Assembly: GCF_008828755.2 (NCBI RefSeq)
Contig: NZ_QBLM01000002.1
Coordinates: 1-64,000 of the forward strand
Direction: 5' to 3'
DNA: 64,000 nucleotides
Origin: [Borrelia] turdi
Lineage (GTDB): Bacteria > Spirochaetota > Spirochaetia > Borreliales > Borreliaceae
Shown here: in pieces, positions 62,445-64,000 of the stretch
Layout: every line of letters starts with the position of its first letter
How positions within the stretch are numbered: position 1 is the stretch's first letter
Made by a program: the position numbers and the translations under genes
The notes under the pieces: generated by a model
Database searches by the model: none
Told to the model about the DNA's origin: nothing
The model's input: only the letters and a program-made list of their open reading frames with translations

Positions 62445-64000
62445 ATGGCATCAGGATTTTTTGTTCCTGGACTTGAGAGTAAATATAATACTAAAGAAAT
62501 TCGTGAGTCCATGCTTAAGCCCGATAAAGCTAAAATTGATTCTTCTTTTAAGAAACTTGAATCTTTAGAGCAAGAGAAAAGTGCTTGGCAGTTAATTAAT
62601 AGAAAAATTTCTACTTTAAATTCTCTTGCAAAAGAAATTACGTCATTTAACAGTCCTTTTAATTTAATGTCAGGAAATTCTAGTAATAGTGAAGTTTTAA
62701 CTTTATCTACTCGATATGGATCTAAGAATGAGACTCACAAATTAATTGTTGATCAAATAGCATCAGCTGATGTGTTTTTGTCTTCAAGCTTTGATCCTAA
62801 AAAAGTTACAATTCCAGAAGGAGATTATATATTTTTAGTCGGGAAAAAAGAAATTAATGTAAAAAGTAATGGAAATATTGATTTGCTTGTTAGAGATATT
62901 AATAACAAAGGAAAGGGGTTTTTATCTGCAAAAATAGTAAAAAGTGATAAAAATGGGAATAGTCGTTTTATCTTGCAATCTTTAAAGGAAGGTAAAGAAA
63001 ATAAACTTGTTATCAAGGGAGAAGGATTGTCTTTTGCCAAGCAAATTGGTATTTTAAGTGAACTGAAGACCAATTTTAATCCTATCCTTTCAGATATTGT
63101 TTTAAATCAATCTAGTAGCAATAATAGCCTTGCTTTTGAAAATAAAAACCTTGTTTTAAATCCGCTTTCAGAGGTGTCTATTGAAATTCCTGAAGATATT
63201 AAAATTACATCTAGGAGTAAAATTAAATTTGAAATTAAATATTTTGATACAGGCTTAGAAGAGTCTGATAACAAAATTATTTTTAATCCCGGAGAAGCTA
63301 CATTTAAGGATGCAAAAGTCGACAGTGAAGATAGTGTAGTTGATCTTGGATCTGATTTAAAAATTCCTTTAGAAAAAAAATATATTCAAATGAATATGGT
63401 TAAAATATCTAGCAAGGAGGGGTCTTTAGAGCTTCCTTTAATAAATATTTCAAATAACTTTGAAGAAGTTGAAGTTGATATTGGAGCTCTTTCTAATTTA
63501 GAAGAAATAAATATTGAAAATAAGGCAAATAATAAAGTAATTGTTATTACCAATGTCGAAGTTTTTGATCCAAAAAATAGAGATGGTCATTTGCCAATAA
63601 ATGCTAAAAGTTTTGCTGAGAATGCAAAAATTAAGTTTGATGGAGTAGATGTTGAAAGAGATTCAAATGTTATTAATGATTTAGTTCCAAATGTGACATT
63701 AAGTTTAAAAAAAGCTTCAAGTGATATTGTTGAGGCTAAAATTGAACCCGATTATGAGGGGATTAAGAGAGTTCTTTTAGATTTTATTGGTGCTTATAAT
63801 GAGGTTCTGGCTGAGATTAACATTGTAAGTTCTAATGAAGATCAGCTTGGTAATCAAAAGTCTACTATAGTTGAAGAGTTAACTTACCTTAGCGAGTCTC
63901 AAAAAGAAGAGGCTTATAAAAATTTAGGCATTCTAAGGTCTGAATTTTTATTGAAAAATCTTAAATCCAGGCTAGAATCAATAATTTTTAAGCCTTATGT
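62445..64000 (+). CDS. fliD: Flagellar filament cap protein FliD, N-terminal part (runs off the window end)
   Basis: 518 codons visible, open to the window end. ATG at 62445 with GGAGGG 8 bases upstream. The N-terminus MASGFFVPGLESKYNTKEI and a coiled stretch KKLESLEQEKSAWQLINRKI match the FliD family, followed by strand-rich domains and, near the edge, the C-terminal conserved FIGAYNEVLAEIN. FliD (HAP2) caps the growing filament; in spirochaetes this happens in the periplasm. FlgK and FlgL are coded at 26600-29760. Confidence 0.9.
   Translation, partial: MASGFFVPGLESKYNTKEIRESMLKPDKAKIDSSFKKLESLEQEKSAWQLINRKISTLNSLAKEITSFNSPFNLMSGNSSNSEVLTLSTRYGSKNETHKLIVDQIASADVFLSSSFDPKKVTIPEGDYIFLVGKKEINVKSNGNIDLLVRDINNKGKGFLSAKIVKSDKNGNSRFILQSLKEGKENKLVIKGEGLSFAKQIGILSELKTNFNPILSDIVLNQSSSNNSLAFENKNLVLNPLSEVSIEIPEDIKITSRSKIKFEIKYFDTGLEESDNKIIFNPGEATFKDAKVDSEDSVVDLGSDLKIPLEKKYIQMNMVKISSKEGSLELPLINISNNFEEVEVDIGALSNLEEINIENKANNKVIVITNVEVFDPKNRDGHLPINAKSFAENAKIKFDGVDVERDSNVINDLVPNVTLSLKKASSDIVEAKIEPDYEGIKRVLLDFIGAYNEVLAEINIVSSNEDQLGNQKSTIVEELTYLSESQKEEAYKNLGILRSEFLLKNLKSRLESIIFKPY

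Noticed and set aside
62825-63073. Minus-strand frame of 82 codons inside fliD
   Set aside because: No ribosome-binding site, hydrophobic Phe/Leu/Ser-rich shadow of the fliD coding frame.
1-64000. CRISPR array, insertion sequence, prophage or rRNA genes
   Set aside because: No regularly spaced repeats, transposase or phage genes, or rRNA sequence seen; the tandem repeats present are short or lie in coding genes.

Overview
This is a low-GC (about 30% by eye), gene-dense stretch of a Lyme-disease spirochaete chromosome (Borrelia/Borreliella burgdorferi sensu lato). The gene content and order match what I remember of the B. burgdorferi B31 chromosome between fliD (BB0149) and lmp1 (BB0210), read in the opposite direction. 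Distinctive members are Lmp1 with 54-residue repeats, an S2-antigen-like lipoprotein, a TpN50-like OmpA protein, loosely built spirochaetal lipoboxes and a MurE with a non-DAP substrate motif. I cannot name the species from the sequence alone. There are no insertion sequences, prophages, CRISPR arrays, rRNA genes or plasmid-type genes. The window reads as conserved core chromosome.

Layout. 1-5.3 kb: the lmp1 5' part, a TPR protein, an unknown 572-residue protein, galU, and divergent rsmD. 5.25-10.5 kb (minus): a degenerate HD-GYP protein, two tandem tRNA-Phe genes, hflC-hflK, a CNNM/CorC-like transporter and tRNA-Cys. 10.6-13.2 kb (plus): murE-ddl. 13.2-19.4 kb (minus): an M28-like membrane protein, rel, prmC and prfA. 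19.7-21.7 kb: a TPR protein and a TatD nuclease. 21.7-23.2 kb (minus): a lipoprotein and a membrane protein. 23.3-26.0 kb (plus): infC-rpmI-rplT, then a small gene with tsaE-tsaB. 26-30.3 kb (minus): flgN-flgK-flgL-fliW-csrA. 30.3-34.2 kb (plus): mnmE-mnmG-rsmG. 34.3-41.6 kb (plus): a complete MoxR/Bat operon. 41.7-43.6 kb: infA, dksA and the TpN50-like gene. 43.8-52 kb: malQ, a propeller/glycosyl-hydrolase-like protein, a CaCA exchanger, an unknown 583-residue protein, a 55-residue gene on the other strand that contains a G8 tract, and a YD-repeat-like secreted protein. 52-56.8 kb (minus): alr, two S2-like paralogues, two small membrane proteins and a propeller lipoprotein. 56.8-60.2 kb: secA-sodA. 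60.2-62.3 kb (minus): nagA-nagB. From 62.4 kb: the start of fliD.

How the genes work together. Several linked sets are clear: peptidoglycan precursors (murE, ddl, alr, with amino-sugar recycling by nagA-nagB); flagellar hook-associated proteins with their FliW-CsrA regulator (plus fliD); translation and tRNA modification (infA, infC, L35, L20, prfA, prmC, tsaB/E, mnmE/G, rsmD/G); stringent response (rel and dksA); and envelope stress or proteostasis (hflKC, the Bat operon, secA).

The best candidates for second looks are the active-site-stripped HD-GYP protein, the M28-like membrane pseudo-peptidase, the tiny gene with a homopolymeric G8 tract, the tandem tRNA-Phe pair with a compensated acceptor-stem swap, the altered catalytic motif in MalQ, and a group of genes that look leaderless. 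I did not find a clearly new multi-gene defence or mobile system. Start codons were revised for several genes where a Shine-Dalgarno site or family N-terminus argued for it.
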